A stretch of DNA of 35,051 nucleotides. It comes from an uncultured Oscillospiraceae bacterium (lineage in GTDB: Bacteria > Bacillota > Clostridia > Oscillospirales > Oscillospiraceae). Position numbers and translations under genes: made by a program. This document shows, piece after piece, positions 1-7,777 of the stretch (positions within the stretch are counted from its first letter, which is position 1; the number at the start of each line of letters is the position of its first letter). The notes below the pieces were generated by a model. It saw only the letters and a list, made by a program, of their open reading frames with translations, ran no database searches and had not been told where the DNA came from. Where the stretch lies: the NCBI GenBank assembly GCA_944385175.1, contig CALWWB010000012.1:1-35051 (forward strand). Reading direction: 5' to 3'.

Positions 1-101
1 CACCCGTTGTTGAGGCTGCGCCCGTTGTTGAGGCTGCACCCGTTGTTGAGGCTGCACCCGTTGTTGAGGCTGCACCTGTCGTTGAGGAGGCTGTACCTGT
101 G
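1..101 (+). repeat. 18-bp in-frame tandem repeat (PVVEAA)
   Basis: Near-identical 18-bp units begin at 6, 24, 42 and 60, with a degenerate copy from 78. The array is open in the glycogen synthase frame and encodes Pro-Val-Val-Glu-Ala-Ala repeats. Three of the four units differ by no more than one base, so the array is recent or homogenised and could change length by slippage without breaking the frame. It runs off the left edge, so the copy number is unknown. Confidence 0.9.
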
Positions 102-1574
102 TTTGATATATCCACCTTGCCCCGCAGAAGCGTGGCTTTCATCGGTTCCGAGTGCCACCCCTTTGTAAAGACCGGCGGCCTGGGTGACGTTATGTATGCC
201 CTGCCCAGAGAACTGGTAAAGCTCAACTGCGATGTCAGGGTCATTCTGCCCCGCTACGCCTGCATACCTCAGCAGTATCAGGACAAGATGGTCTACAGGG
301 GCGAGTTCTACATGGATCTGGGCAACACCGGCCGCAATTATTACGTGGGAATCATGGAATATGTATGCGACGGCGTGGTTTACGATTTCATAGATAACCA
401 GGAGTTCTTCACCTCCGGCAATCCCTACCTCAATCTGGTGGACGACATTCCCAAGTACTGTTTCTTCAGCAAGGCCGCGCTGGCTGCACTGAACTACATG
501 AACTGGATTCCCGACATTATCCACTGCCACGACTGGCAGGCAGGTCTTGTGCCCGTATATCTGCGCACCCTGTTTAAGGATTCTCCCGTGGGCCGGGCCC
601 GCTCCATACTCACTATACATAATCTGCGTTTCCAGGGCATCTACAACATACCCACCATCAAATACTGGTCCGGCCTGCCTGACTATGTATTCAACATGGG
701 TGCGCTGCAGCAGGATTACACCAATGCCAATATGCTCAAGGGCGGCCTGGCCTATGCCGACCGTATCACCACTGTCAGCGGCACCTACGCCTGGGAGATT
801 CAGACCGCCGAATACGGTGAGCGCCTGGAAAACCACCTGCGCTATCACAGCGGCAAGCTGAGAGGTATAGTAAACGGCATCGATTATGACATGTGGAACC
901 CGGAGACCGACCCGTCCCTGGCGGAGAACTACGGTCTGGGCAATGTGCTGGATCACAAGATGGCCAATAAGCGTGCCCTTCAGCGGGAGCTTGGGCTGGA
1001 GGAGGATGAGGGCAAGTTCGTCATTGGCCTCATCTCCCGCCTTACTAACCAGAAGGGTCTGGACCTTGTCAGCGCCATCATCCCCCAGATACTGGACGGC
1101 AACACTCAGGTGGTAGTGCTAGGCACCGGAGACGCCCAGTATGAGGACACCTTCCGTTATTATGAGAACGCCTACAAAGGCACCTTCAGCGCCTGCATCC
1201 AGTACGATGAAGGCCGTGCCCACCGCATCTATGCCGGCGCAGACGTCCTGCTGGTCCCCTCCCGCTTCGAGCCCTGCGGCCTTACCCAGCTCAATGCCAT
1301 GCACTACGGCACCCTGCCCATCGTCCGTGAGACCGGCGGCCTGAAGGACACTGTGGAGCCCTACAACAATTACACCGGCGACGGCAACGGTTTTACCTTT
1401 GACCGCTACGAGTCCGGCCTGCTGCTGGACGCCATCAACCGGGCAAAGACTGTATACTTCACCAACCGCTATCACTGGGATGAAGTTGTCCAGCGGGATA
1501 TGGCCAAGGACGTGTCCTGGACCAACTCCGCACGTCAGTACAAGGACCTCTATCTGGAACTTACCCAGTGGTAA
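1..1574 (+). CDS. glgA: Glycogen synthase (ADP-glucose, GT5), 5' end outside window
   Basis: Starch/glycogen synthase that adds glucose from ADP-glucose to an alpha-1,4-glucan in the cytoplasm. The open frame enters from the left edge, so the start is not visible; the GTG at 99 is an internal codon. Counted from that codon, the usual GT5 N-terminus (VAFIGSECHPFVKTGGLGDV) begins at about residue 12 and contains the KTGGLGD nucleotide-sugar loop. HCHDWQAGL follows near 145, and RFEPCGLTQLNAMHYG plus RETGGLKDTV of the C-terminal Rossmann lobe lie near 385-420. The 491 residues from codon 99 already match a full GlgA, so the upstream Ala/Pro/Val/Glu-rich repeat is an extension, perhaps a flexible linker to another domain upstream. 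A perfect hairpin follows the stop. No other glg gene is in the window. Confidence 0.93.
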   Translation, partial: PVVEAAPVVEAAPVVEAAPVVEAAPVVEEAVPVFDISTLPRRSVAFIGSECHPFVKTGGLGDVMYALPRELVKLNCDVRVILPRYACIPQQYQDKMVYRGEFYMDLGNTGRNYYVGIMEYVCDGVVYDFIDNQEFFTSGNPYLNLVDDIPKYCFFSKAALAALNYMNWIPDIIHCHDWQAGLVPVYLRTLFKDSPVGRARSILTIHNLRFQGIYNIPTIKYWSGLPDYVFNMGALQQDYTNANMLKGGLAYADRITTVSGTYAWEIQTAEYGERLENHLRYHSGKLRGIVNGIDYDMWNPETDPSLAENYGLGNVLDHKMANKRALQRELGLEEDEGKFVIGLISRLTNQKGLDLVSAIIPQILDGNTQVVVLGTGDAQYEDTFRYYENAYKGTFSACIQYDEGRAHRIYAGADVLLVPSRFEPCGLTQLNAMHYGTLPIVRETGGLKDTVEPYNNYTGDGNGFTFDRYESGLLLDAINRAKTVYFTNRYHWDEVVQRDMAKDVSWTNSARQYKDLYLELTQW

Positions 1575-1610
1575 GCCGCAGTCATTACCTTAGCTTTCTA
1601 TAGTGATTTT

Positions 1611-1641
1611 AAAGTCCGGCAACCAGAGGTTGCCGGACTTT
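1611..1641 (+). terminator. Rho-independent terminator after glgA
   Basis: Perfect 14-bp stem (AAAGTCCGGCAACC with its complement) and a 3-nt AGA loop, 37 bp after the glgA stop. The U-tract is just the final TTT of the stem. The A/T ends are symmetric, so it could work in both directions. Confidence 0.75.
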
Positions 1642-1654
1642 AACCGTTGATTGC

Positions 1655-1684
1655 TTGCAATGCAACCGTCCCTTATGCTAGTAT
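1655..1684 (+). promoter_or_regulatory. Candidate promoter for the XRE membrane regulator
   Basis: TTGCAA (1655-1660), an 18-bp spacer and TAGTAT (1679-1684). It lies just after the glgA terminator and would start RNA near 1691, some 30 nt before the chosen ATG. Matches to consensus are moderate. Confidence 0.4.
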
Positions 1685-1722
1685 CTGTTCATCTGAACTC
1701 CATCGGAAAGGCGGTACAAGAA

Positions 1723-2346
1723 ATGAATATGGCCGACAGAATACAAAATCTCAGAAAGACAAAAGGTATTTCCCAGGAGGAGCTGGCGGAGGCTCTGGGC
1801 GTATCCCGACAGGCCGTCTCCAAATGGGAGAGCGGCCAAAGCAGCCCGGATCTGGACAAGATAGTCCAGCTCAGCGAGTATTTTGAGGTCAGCACCGACC
1901 ATCTGCTTAAAGGCACGGAGCTTCCCGCAAAGGATGATGAGGGACTGAACACGGCCTTTATCTTCAACTCGGTGGCCACCGCCTTCGACCTGCTGTCTAT
2001 TGTTCTGTCCGCTTTTATCTGGTACGAAACCCAGGAGGCCGGGGCTCTGATAGCCGGATTCATTTTTATAGTTTTCGGTCTGATGCTCCATTTCATTGGC
2101 AGCCAGTGGGCCAGAGGCAAAGCCGGACTCACCCTCAAGCTCCGCTTCTGGAAAATAAACATCTGGCCGGTGCTCTTTCTGCCCCTGTCTCTGGTCTACA
2201 ATATACTGGCTCTGAGCTGGCCTGCCCCCTATCCGCTGATAGCAATGAACCGTCTTATTCCCTTTGCCCTCTTCTGGATCATATACCTGGGTGCGGGCAC
2301 GGCGGTAACGCTGGGATGCGTGAAAAAAGAGCGCTCCATAAAATAA
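1723..2346 (+). CDS. XRE-family HTH regulator with C-terminal membrane domain
   Basis: A 207-residue protein with an N-terminal XRE helix-turn-helix at about residues 5-60 (ISQEELAEALGVSRQAVSKWESG), followed by a hydrophobic region with about four predicted membrane segments from residue 77 to the end. This is the common Firmicutes arrangement of a Cro/CI-like DNA-binding domain tethered to the membrane, and no ligand can be deduced. ATG 1723 is preferred because GGAAAGGCGG lies 8-10 nt upstream and a candidate promoter overlaps any earlier start; ATG 1729 is an alternative. It stands alone between a terminator and the convergent malic enzyme operon, so its target is unknown and self-regulation is only a guess. 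Confidence 0.85.
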   Translation: MNMADRIQNLRKTKGISQEELAEALGVSRQAVSKWESGQSSPDLDKIVQLSEYFEVSTDHLLKGTELPAKDDEGLNTAFIFNSVATAFDLLSIVLSAFIWYETQEAGALIAGFIFIVFGLMLHFIGSQWARGKAGLTLKLRFWKINIWPVLFLPLSLVYNILALSWPAPYPLIAMNRLIPFALFWIIYLGAGTAVTLGCVKKERSIK

Positions 2347-2368
2347 ACTATGGCATTTTTATTGGAAG

Positions 2369-2394
2369 CCGCCGTGTTGAGTACAACACGGCGG
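2369..2394 (+). terminator. Hairpin between convergent XRE gene and malic enzyme
   Basis: Perfect 11-bp stem CCGCCGTGTTG with its complement and a 4-nt AGTA loop. It lies 22 bp after the XRE stop and 34 bp beyond the malic enzyme stop on the other strand. The T-tract is weak (TAAATCCTTTT), so efficiency is uncertain; it may serve both genes. Confidence 0.6.
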
Positions 2395-2428
2395 TAAATC
2401 CTTTTATCACATTTATTGAAATGCCTTT

Positions 2429-3607
2429 TTATATCCTGGCTGCTCCGCTGTCCCTGGCCGCCTTATACACCGCGGAGGCCACTGCCTCCCGCACCCGGGG
2501 GTCAAAGGCCAGGGGCAAGATATAGTCGGCAGAGAGCTCCTCGTCGCTGACCAGGGAGGCTATTGCCTCAGCGGCAGCCAGCTTCATCTCCTCGTTTATG
2601 TCCCTGGCCCGGGCGTCAAGAGCACCCCGGAATATACCGGGGAAAGCCAGGACATTGTTCACCTGGTTGGGATAGTCGCTGCGGCCGGTGGATACCACCG
2701 CAGCACCGGCGGCCTTGGCCTCATCGGGCAGTATTTCCGGCACAGGATTTGCACAGGCAAAAATTATGGAGTCCTTATTCATGCTCCTAACCATATCCTG
2801 GGTGAGCAGGCCCGGGGCGGAAACACCGATGAACACGTCGGCCCCCTTTATCACTTCTGCCAGGCTCCCCTGCTTCATCCCAGGATTTGTCATTGCGGCT
2901 ATCTCCGCCTTGGCCGGGTTCAGTCCGGGGCGGCCGGAATAGATTGCTCCGCTCCTGTCGCACATTATTATGTTCCTGACCCCTGCGCCCGCCAGCAGTT
3001 TCACCACGGCGGTGCCCGCAGCCCCTGCTCCCGAGGCCACTACCTTTATCTCCTCAAGCTTTCTGTCTGTAAGGCGCAGGGCATTTTTCAAGGCAGCCAT
3101 GACGATGACGGCTGTGCCGTGCTGATCGTCGTGGAAAATGGGGATATCGCAGCGCGCTTTCAGCTTCTCCTCAATCTCAAAGCAGCGGGGAGCGGATATA
3201 TCCTCCAGATTTACCCCGCCAAAGGAACCTGCCAGCAGAGCTACGGTGTTTACTATCTCGTCCACGTCCTTGCTGCGGATGCACAGGGGTATGGCATCCA
3301 CTCCGCCGAACTCTTTGAACAGGACGCACTTGCCTTCCATCACCGGCATTCCCGCCTCCGGGCCAATGTCTCCCAGTCCCAGTACGGCAGTGCCGTCTGT
3401 TACCACGGCCACGGTGTTCCAGCGGCGGGTCAGCTCATAGCTCTTATTTATGTCCTTCTGTATCTCCAGGCAGGGCTGGGCCACTCCGGGAGTGTATGCC
3501 AGGCTCAAAGCTTCCCGGCTGTCCACTTTTGCCCGGGACACAACTTCTATCTTTCCTCTCAGCTGCCGGTGCAGCTCCAGGGATTTCTGGGCATAGTCCA
3601 TATTCAT
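2429..3607 (-). CDS. Malic enzyme, short NAD(P)-dependent type
   Basis: Oxidative decarboxylation of malate to pyruvate and CO2 with reduction of NAD(P). At 392 residues it is the short bacterial form without a phosphotransacetylase-like tail. Seen are the YTPGVAQPC signature (Tyr38 in the proton-shuttle position), VMEGKCVLFKEFGG, the metal-site motif FHDDQHGT near residues 158-165, a Rossmann loop ASGAGAAGTA, and the C-terminal FACANPVPEI and FPGIFRGAL motifs. The ATG overlaps the stop of the fumarase beta gene by 4 nt (ATGA), so translation is probably coupled and the two steps fumarate to malate to pyruvate are made together. It is the last gene of the operon started by fumarase alpha. Cofactor preference cannot be told by eye. 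Confidence 0.93.
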   Translation of the reverse strand: MNMDYAQKSLELHRQLRGKIEVVSRAKVDSREALSLAYTPGVAQPCLEIQKDINKSYELTRRWNTVAVVTDGTAVLGLGDIGPEAGMPVMEGKCVLFKEFGGVDAIPLCIRSKDVDEIVNTVALLAGSFGGVNLEDISAPRCFEIEEKLKARCDIPIFHDDQHGTAVIVMAALKNALRLTDRKLEEIKVVASGAGAAGTAVVKLLAGAGVRNIIMCDRSGAIYSGRPGLNPAKAEIAAMTNPGMKQGSLAEVIKGADVFIGVSAPGLLTQDMVRSMNKDSIIFACANPVPEILPDEAKAAGAAVVSTGRSDYPNQVNNVLAFPGIFRGALDARARDINEEMKLAAAEAIASLVSDEELSADYILPLAFDPRVREAVASAVYKAARDSGAARI

Positions 3608-4170
3608 TTACCGCCTTTCAAACTCTCGAGATAGGCCGCCGGCCCGCTCTCATATATGTTTCCCCCAAGACTGTCTATAGCGACGGTGAGGGGCATGTCC
3701 TCCACTTCCAGCAGGCGCACTGCCTCGCAGCCAAGATCCTCCCAGCATATCACCCGGGCAGATTTTATGCAGGCGCTCATCAGCGCTCCCGCTCCGCCCA
3801 TGGCCGCCAGATACACCGCGCCGTTTCTGACCATGGCATCGATCACCTCTCTGCTGCGCAGGCCTTTGCCTATCATCAGCTTCTGCCCCAAGTCCAGAAG
3901 CCTGGGAGAATAGGCGTCCATCCGTCCGGAGGTGGTAGGGCCTGCGGAGCCTATCACCCTGCCTGGCGGTTCAGGGGTGGGGCCCACATAATATATGGCA
4001 CTGTCTCTTATTTCAAAAGGCAGCAGCTCCCCTCTGTCCAGGCACTCCGTCATTCTTTTGTGGGCGGCGTCCCGGGCGGTATACACCTCTCCGCTGAGGT
4101 ATACCATATCCCCTGCCCGGAGCCTGTTCAGTTCCTCCCGGTTCACCGGGGTTTTCAGTCTGTATTCCAT
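3604..4170 (-). CDS. Class I fumarate hydratase, beta subunit
   Basis: C-terminal (beta) half of the oxygen-sensitive [4Fe-4S] fumarase/tartrate dehydratase family, which pairs with an alpha subunit to interconvert fumarate and malate. At 188 residues it has normal length. The family motifs VYLSGEVYTARDAAHKRM, IYYVGPTPEPPGRVIGSAGPTT and the GKGLRSREVIDAMVRNGAVYLA stretch are present, as is the late region CWEDLGCEAVRLLEVEDMPL. The start has a strong GAGGAG a few bases upstream, inside the end of the preceding gene. A tartrate dehydratase activity is possible, but the malic enzyme next door favours fumarate. The alpha subunit lies 1.7 kb upstream in the same operon, separated by a glycosyltransferase gene. 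Confidence 0.92.
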   Translation of the reverse strand: MEYRLKTPVNREELNRLRAGDMVYLSGEVYTARDAAHKRMTECLDRGELLPFEIRDSAIYYVGPTPEPPGRVIGSAGPTTSGRMDAYSPRLLDLGQKLMIGKGLRSREVIDAMVRNGAVYLAAMGGAGALMSACIKSARVICWEDLGCEAVRLLEVEDMPLTVAIDSLGGNIYESGPAAYLESLKGGK

Positions 4171-4176
4171 CTCTCC

Positions 4177-5844
4177 TCAGTCTTTCCTTTCCAACAGGCA
4201 GTGAGTCCCAAAGTCCTTCACGTTATACAGCTCAATATCAAAATACTCCAGTTCTTCCTTAGCCACCACATAGGCAGCATCTTCCGTAGTATCGATCTCA
4301 ATATTTTTCATTGGTTCAAAAGTGTACCGCTCATCAAAGGGAAGTAAACCATCCGGGCATTTTTTCCCCTGATAATATTCTGCATCTATCTGATGGAAGA
4401 ACATCGTAAGTATTTCGCTTGTTCTTGGATATTCGTTATTTTCCATTCTTGCAGTAATATACAACTTTTCCGCATCACTGTCCTTCATACTGCTCACGGC
4501 CTTACAGAAATCAGCGTCAAAATAGTAAGCTATCTGCTGGGCATAGCTGCCGAAGTAGGTATTGCAGAACAGGGCGAAAGCCAGAAGATATGCCCCGGCA
4601 ATGCCCAGTTTTATTGGGAAAGCCGGCAGTCTGCACAGCACCGCATATATGCCAAGAGCGGCAAAAATTATCTGGGGATAGAAAATAATATTGATACGGT
4701 TGATGTTCACCCCATTGGTGCATATGCCGCACCACAGCCCGGTAATGAAAAAGAAGAGAAGCAGCACGGCACCGTGGTTGTTTTTCATTTTGCACAGCAC
4801 ATATACGAACCCCGCCACTGCAAAGGGCATTGAGAAAAGATATATGCTGCCGAAAGCGGGGATATTGTTCCAGGGCAAATCTTCACTTTGAGAGAACACC
4901 ACCTCTACTGTCCACCAAATATTATAATACAGCTGATAGAAGAAGTCCTTGGAAAAGAATAAAATATCACCGGAGCGAACGCTATCCTGGAAAAATGCCA
5001 GAGTAAAGGGCCCGACCTCTATTGTATCCCATTTAAAGAAGTTTATGGCCATTACCAGAATAAAGGGCCAGGCCACAGCCAGCCATACTGCGAAAGCCAT
5101 AAAGGCTTCCCACAGCTTCACCTGCTTTTTTATCAGCAGATATACACAGGCCATTATCAGAAACAGGGGCATGGTATATATGGAAATGCCGTAACAGTAC
5201 ATGCACAGGCCGAACATCACCATGGAAATACAAAGCATTAGTCGGCGGTGTTTGGATTTCAGGGAACGGTTTAAGAAGAAGATACCGAAAAGGAAAAAGT
5301 GGGGATACAGGTTGCAGTCCAAGGCCCAGCGGCTCTGAAGAATATGCCAGGGAGCAATGGCCCCGAAGGCAAATATCACCAAGGCTGCCTTTTTCCCGAA
5401 GGTATCTTTTGCAAAGAAATAGAGCGCAGCCAGGCCCAGAAGGCTGACTATCAGCTGGGGCAGCCTGGCAGATACCGGGTTCAGGCCAAAGAGTTTTATG
5501 AAGGGAACCATGAGGTAGCTGAGCAGGGCGCTCATCTGGCCATAGCCCCAGGCTGTCAGGTGCACGGGATAGCTCATGCCGTATCGGTCGGTACCGTAAT
5601 CCGCCAGAGCCTTGGCATCCACCGCAGCCATGGCCCCGTCCTGGTTGAAACCTCCCGGTACTTGGCCAAATTTATACACACGTATAAATAGAGCCGCTAA
5701 AGCGAAGAAAACTAAAACCGCTTTATAAAACCTGTCATCCATAGCAAATTCAGATCCATTTGCCTGCCTTCGCAGCATAGCGACAGCTGCTATCGTCGCC
5801 AAAAACACCGAAATGGCCAATAAAATTTGATTAACCAATTCCAT
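4177..5844 (-). CDS. GT-C membrane glycosyltransferase (GT39/ArnT-like)
   Basis: A 555-residue polytopic protein, with roughly 10-12 hydrophobic segments from residue 5 to about 430 and a soluble C-terminal tail of about 120 residues. The first extracytoplasmic loop reads VPGGFNQDGAMAAVDAKALADYGTDRYG, placing acidic residues (Asp in NQDG and AVDA) where GT-C enzymes of the PMT/ArnT group hold the catalytic or metal-binding Asp. Such enzymes move a sugar from a polyprenyl-phosphate donor to an acceptor outside the membrane. The acceptor here is unknown. The gene sits between fumarase alpha (33 nt gap) and beta (6 nt gap) on the same strand, an odd place for it. It might serve the surface-glycan operon 2 kb to the right, but that is inference. 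Confidence 0.8.
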   Translation of the reverse strand: MELVNQILLAISVFLATIAAVAMLRRQANGSEFAMDDRFYKAVLVFFALAALFIRVYKFGQVPGGFNQDGAMAAVDAKALADYGTDRYGMSYPVHLTAWGYGQMSALLSYLMVPFIKLFGLNPVSARLPQLIVSLLGLAALYFFAKDTFGKKAALVIFAFGAIAPWHILQSRWALDCNLYPHFFLFGIFFLNRSLKSKHRRLMLCISMVMFGLCMYCYGISIYTMPLFLIMACVYLLIKKQVKLWEAFMAFAVWLAVAWPFILVMAINFFKWDTIEVGPFTLAFFQDSVRSGDILFFSKDFFYQLYYNIWWTVEVVFSQSEDLPWNNIPAFGSIYLFSMPFAVAGFVYVLCKMKNNHGAVLLLFFFITGLWCGICTNGVNINRINIIFYPQIIFAALGIYAVLCRLPAFPIKLGIAGAYLLAFALFCNTYFGSYAQQIAYYFDADFCKAVSSMKDSDAEKLYITARMENNEYPRTSEILTMFFHQIDAEYYQGKKCPDGLLPFDERYTFEPMKNIEIDTTEDAAYVVAKEELEYFDIELYNVKDFGTHCLLERKD

Positions 5845-5877
5845 TATGTCAACCTTTCATTGCGTTATATAAACCTA

Positions 5878-6717
5878 TTACAATTCCATACTTGCCCGGC
5901 GGGTCACATGGCAGCTGATGTTCACCGCCACCGGCAGACCTGCCACATGGGTTGGCATTGTCTCAATATTCACGCCCAGCGCCGTGGTATGCCCTCCGAA
6001 GCCCTGTGGGCCTATACCCAGGGAATTTATCTCCCGGAGCATATCTTCCTCCAGCCGGGCATAGAATTCATCCTGGTTGGGACAGTCGATGGGCCGGAGC
6101 AGGGCATGCTTTGCCAGGGCAGCCGCCTTATCAAAGGTGCCGCCTATACCTACTCCCACCACAACAGGGGGACAGGGGTTTGAGGCCGCTTTCCTCACGG
6201 CATCCACCACAAAGCGCTTCACTCCCTCCACCCCGTCGGCGGGCTTGAGCATGGCGAGGCGGCTCATGTTCTCGCTGCCAAAGCCCTTGGGCAGCACCGT
6301 GAGCTCCAGCTTCTCCCCAGGTACCAGCTCCAGAGTGATGACGGCCGGGGTATTGTCACCGGTGTTTATCCGGCGCAGGGGGTCGGCCACTACGCTTTTT
6401 CGCAGGTAACCCAGCTCATATCCCCGGCGCACGCCCTCATCTACCGCAGCTCTGAAGTCACCCTCTATATGCACATCCTGGCCCAGCCGTACAAAGACAC
6501 AGGCCATGCCCGTATCCTGACATACCGGCAGCTCCATCTCCTCCGCAGCCGCGATATTTCTGCACAGCACTTCCAAGGTGTTCTTTGCCACGGGCCATGG
6601 CTCATCGGCAGCAGCTCTGTTCATAGCCGACACTATATCCTCGGGCAGTTCCCTGTTGGCTCTTATGCACAACTCAGCCACCGCCGCGCTTATCTGCTCC
6701 GCTGTAATTATCCGCAT
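5878..6717 (-). CDS. Class I fumarate hydratase, alpha subunit
   Basis: N-terminal (alpha) half of the [4Fe-4S] fumarase/tartrate dehydratase family, 279 residues. The three conserved cysteines expected to bind the cluster are C66 (PVCQDTGMA), C182 (NPCPPVVVGVGIGG) and C269 (NISCHVTRR). LPKGFGSENMSRLAMLKPADG, INTGDNTPAV and GPQGFGGHTTALGV are further family motifs. It is the first gene of the minus-strand operon, starting downstream of a very good sigma-A-type promoter. The beta subunit needed for activity is the second gene further on. Its likely role is the malate/fumarate branch of anaerobic central metabolism, joined here to malic enzyme. Confidence 0.93.
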   Translation of the reverse strand: MRIITAEQISAAVAELCIRANRELPEDIVSAMNRAAADEPWPVAKNTLEVLCRNIAAAEEMELPVCQDTGMACVFVRLGQDVHIEGDFRAAVDEGVRRGYELGYLRKSVVADPLRRINTGDNTPAVITLELVPGEKLELTVLPKGFGSENMSRLAMLKPADGVEGVKRFVVDAVRKAASNPCPPVVVGVGIGGTFDKAAALAKHALLRPIDCPNQDEFYARLEEDMLREINSLGIGPQGFGGHTTALGVNIETMPTHVAGLPVAVNISCHVTRRASMEL

Positions 6718-6774
6718 GGCTTATATACCTCATGCCCCTGTTTCCGGGGACTCCTTTCAATAATTGACGGGAAT

Positions 6775-6803
6775 ATTATTCCACCCGCTTATCTGCCTGT
6801 CAA
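6775..6803 (-). promoter_or_regulatory. Promoter of the fumarase/malic enzyme operon
   Basis: Read on the minus strand: TTGACA (6803-6798, perfect consensus), a 17-bp spacer, then AATAAT (6780-6775, five of six). RNA would start near 6768, about 50 nt before the fumarase alpha ATG at 6717. No other promoter is evident before malic enzyme. Confidence 0.65.
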
Positions 6804-6857
6804 GTATTTTAGACCGCTGTCTGCCCCGGATATTTAAAAAATTTTACATATTGCTGC

Positions 6858-6887
6858 TTGTTTACCCTGGCTTTGCTGTGGTAAACT
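6858..6887 (+). promoter_or_regulatory. Candidate promoter for the HAD gene with overlapping dyad
   Basis: TTGTTT (6858-6863), an 18-bp spacer and TAAACT (6882-6887), about 20 bp before the HAD start. A perfect inverted repeat, GTTTACC (6860-6866) and GGTAAAC (6880-6886), coincides with both promoter boxes; its half-sites are 20 bp apart, about two helical turns. That is the geometry expected for a repressor operator; no regulator is identified. Confidence 0.4.
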
Positions 6888-6905
6888 GCCCCGCGAGGTG
6901 AATAT

Positions 6906-7703
6906 ATGAGTACACTTAATTTTAACGAAAAGACCGGTTTCATCTGCGATATGGACGGTGTTATATATAAAGGAAACCAGATCCTGCCGGGTGTGACCGA
7001 ATTTATCCAATGGCTCCAGGAGGAAAAAAAGGAGTACCTGTTTCTAACCAACAACAGCGGCTATACTCCCAGAGAGCTGAATCAAAAGCTGGAGCGCATG
7101 GGCTTGGATGTGCCCGAAGAGCACTTCTATACCAGCGCTCTGGCCACCGCCGCCTTTCTGAAGGATCAGGCGCCGGGCTGTTCAGTGTTCGCAATAGGCG
7201 AGGCCGGGCTGCTCAATGCCCTGTACGATGCAGGGATAACCATGAACGACGTCAACCCCGACTATGTGGTAGTTGGTGAAGGCCGCTCCTATTCTCTGGA
7301 CTCTCTGACCAAGGCCACAAACCTGGTCATGGGGGGTGCCAAGCTCATCGGCGCCAATTCCGACGTCTCCGGCCCCATTGAGGGCGGTATAGCGCCGGCC
7401 TGCCGGGCTCTGGTGGCCCCCATTGAAATGGCCACCGGCATACAGGCCTATTACTGCGGTAAACCCAACCCGCTGATGATGCGCACGGGCCTTAGAAAGC
7501 TCCACTGCCATTCGGCGGAGGCCGTCATGATAGGCGACAGGATGGACACGGATATAATCTCCGGCCTGGAAAGCGGTATGTCCACGGTGCTTGTGCTCTC
7601 TGGATGCTCCACCATGGACACCCTTAAGACCTACGCCTATCGCCCTTCCGCAGTTGTGGACGGCGTGGGCGACATTGTCACTCTGGCTCGGGCCATGAAA
7701 TGA
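6906..7703 (+). CDS. HAD superfamily IIA phosphatase (NagD-like)
   Basis: A 265-residue HAD hydrolase of the NagD subfamily, acting on small phosphate esters such as sugar or nucleotide monophosphates. Motif I is CDMDGVIY (nucleophile Asp15, acid/base Asp17), motif II TNNS at 48-51, the lysine motif CGKPNP near 188 and motif IV GDRMDTDI near 210. The large alpha/beta C2-type cap lies between motifs II and III, as expected for type IIA. The start has GAGGTG 6 nt upstream. It is a single-gene unit divergent from fumarase, closed by a long hairpin. The substrate cannot be read from the sequence; NMP, p-nitrophenyl phosphate and glycerol-phosphate activities are all known in the family. Confidence 0.9.
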   Translation: MSTLNFNEKTGFICDMDGVIYKGNQILPGVTEFIQWLQEEKKEYLFLTNNSGYTPRELNQKLERMGLDVPEEHFYTSALATAAFLKDQAPGCSVFAIGEAGLLNALYDAGITMNDVNPDYVVVGEGRSYSLDSLTKATNLVMGGAKLIGANSDVSGPIEGGIAPACRALVAPIEMATGIQAYYCGKPNPLMMRTGLRKLHCHSAEAVMIGDRMDTDIISGLESGMSTVLVLSGCSTMDTLKTYAYRPSAVVDGVGDIVTLARAMK

Positions 7704-7725
7704 GCCCTGGGGAAAATAAAGACCT

Positions 7726-7770
7726 ATAATTTTGAGGCCGGTGTGTAATACGCACCGGCCTCAAAATTAT
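7726..7770. terminator. Bidirectional terminator between HAD and glycan operon
   Basis: Long hairpin: an 18-bp perfect stem (7726-7743 with 7753-7770) and a 9-nt apical part that can extend it. The stem ends in ATAATTTT on one side and AAAATTAT on the other, giving U-rich exits in both directions. It lies between the convergent HAD gene and the last ATP-grasp gene. Confidence 0.85.
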
Positions 7771-7777
7771 TTATGGT

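Noticed and set aside
1-101. Tandem repeats taken as a possible CRISPR array
   Set aside because: Units are contiguous with no spacers and are in frame with glgA.
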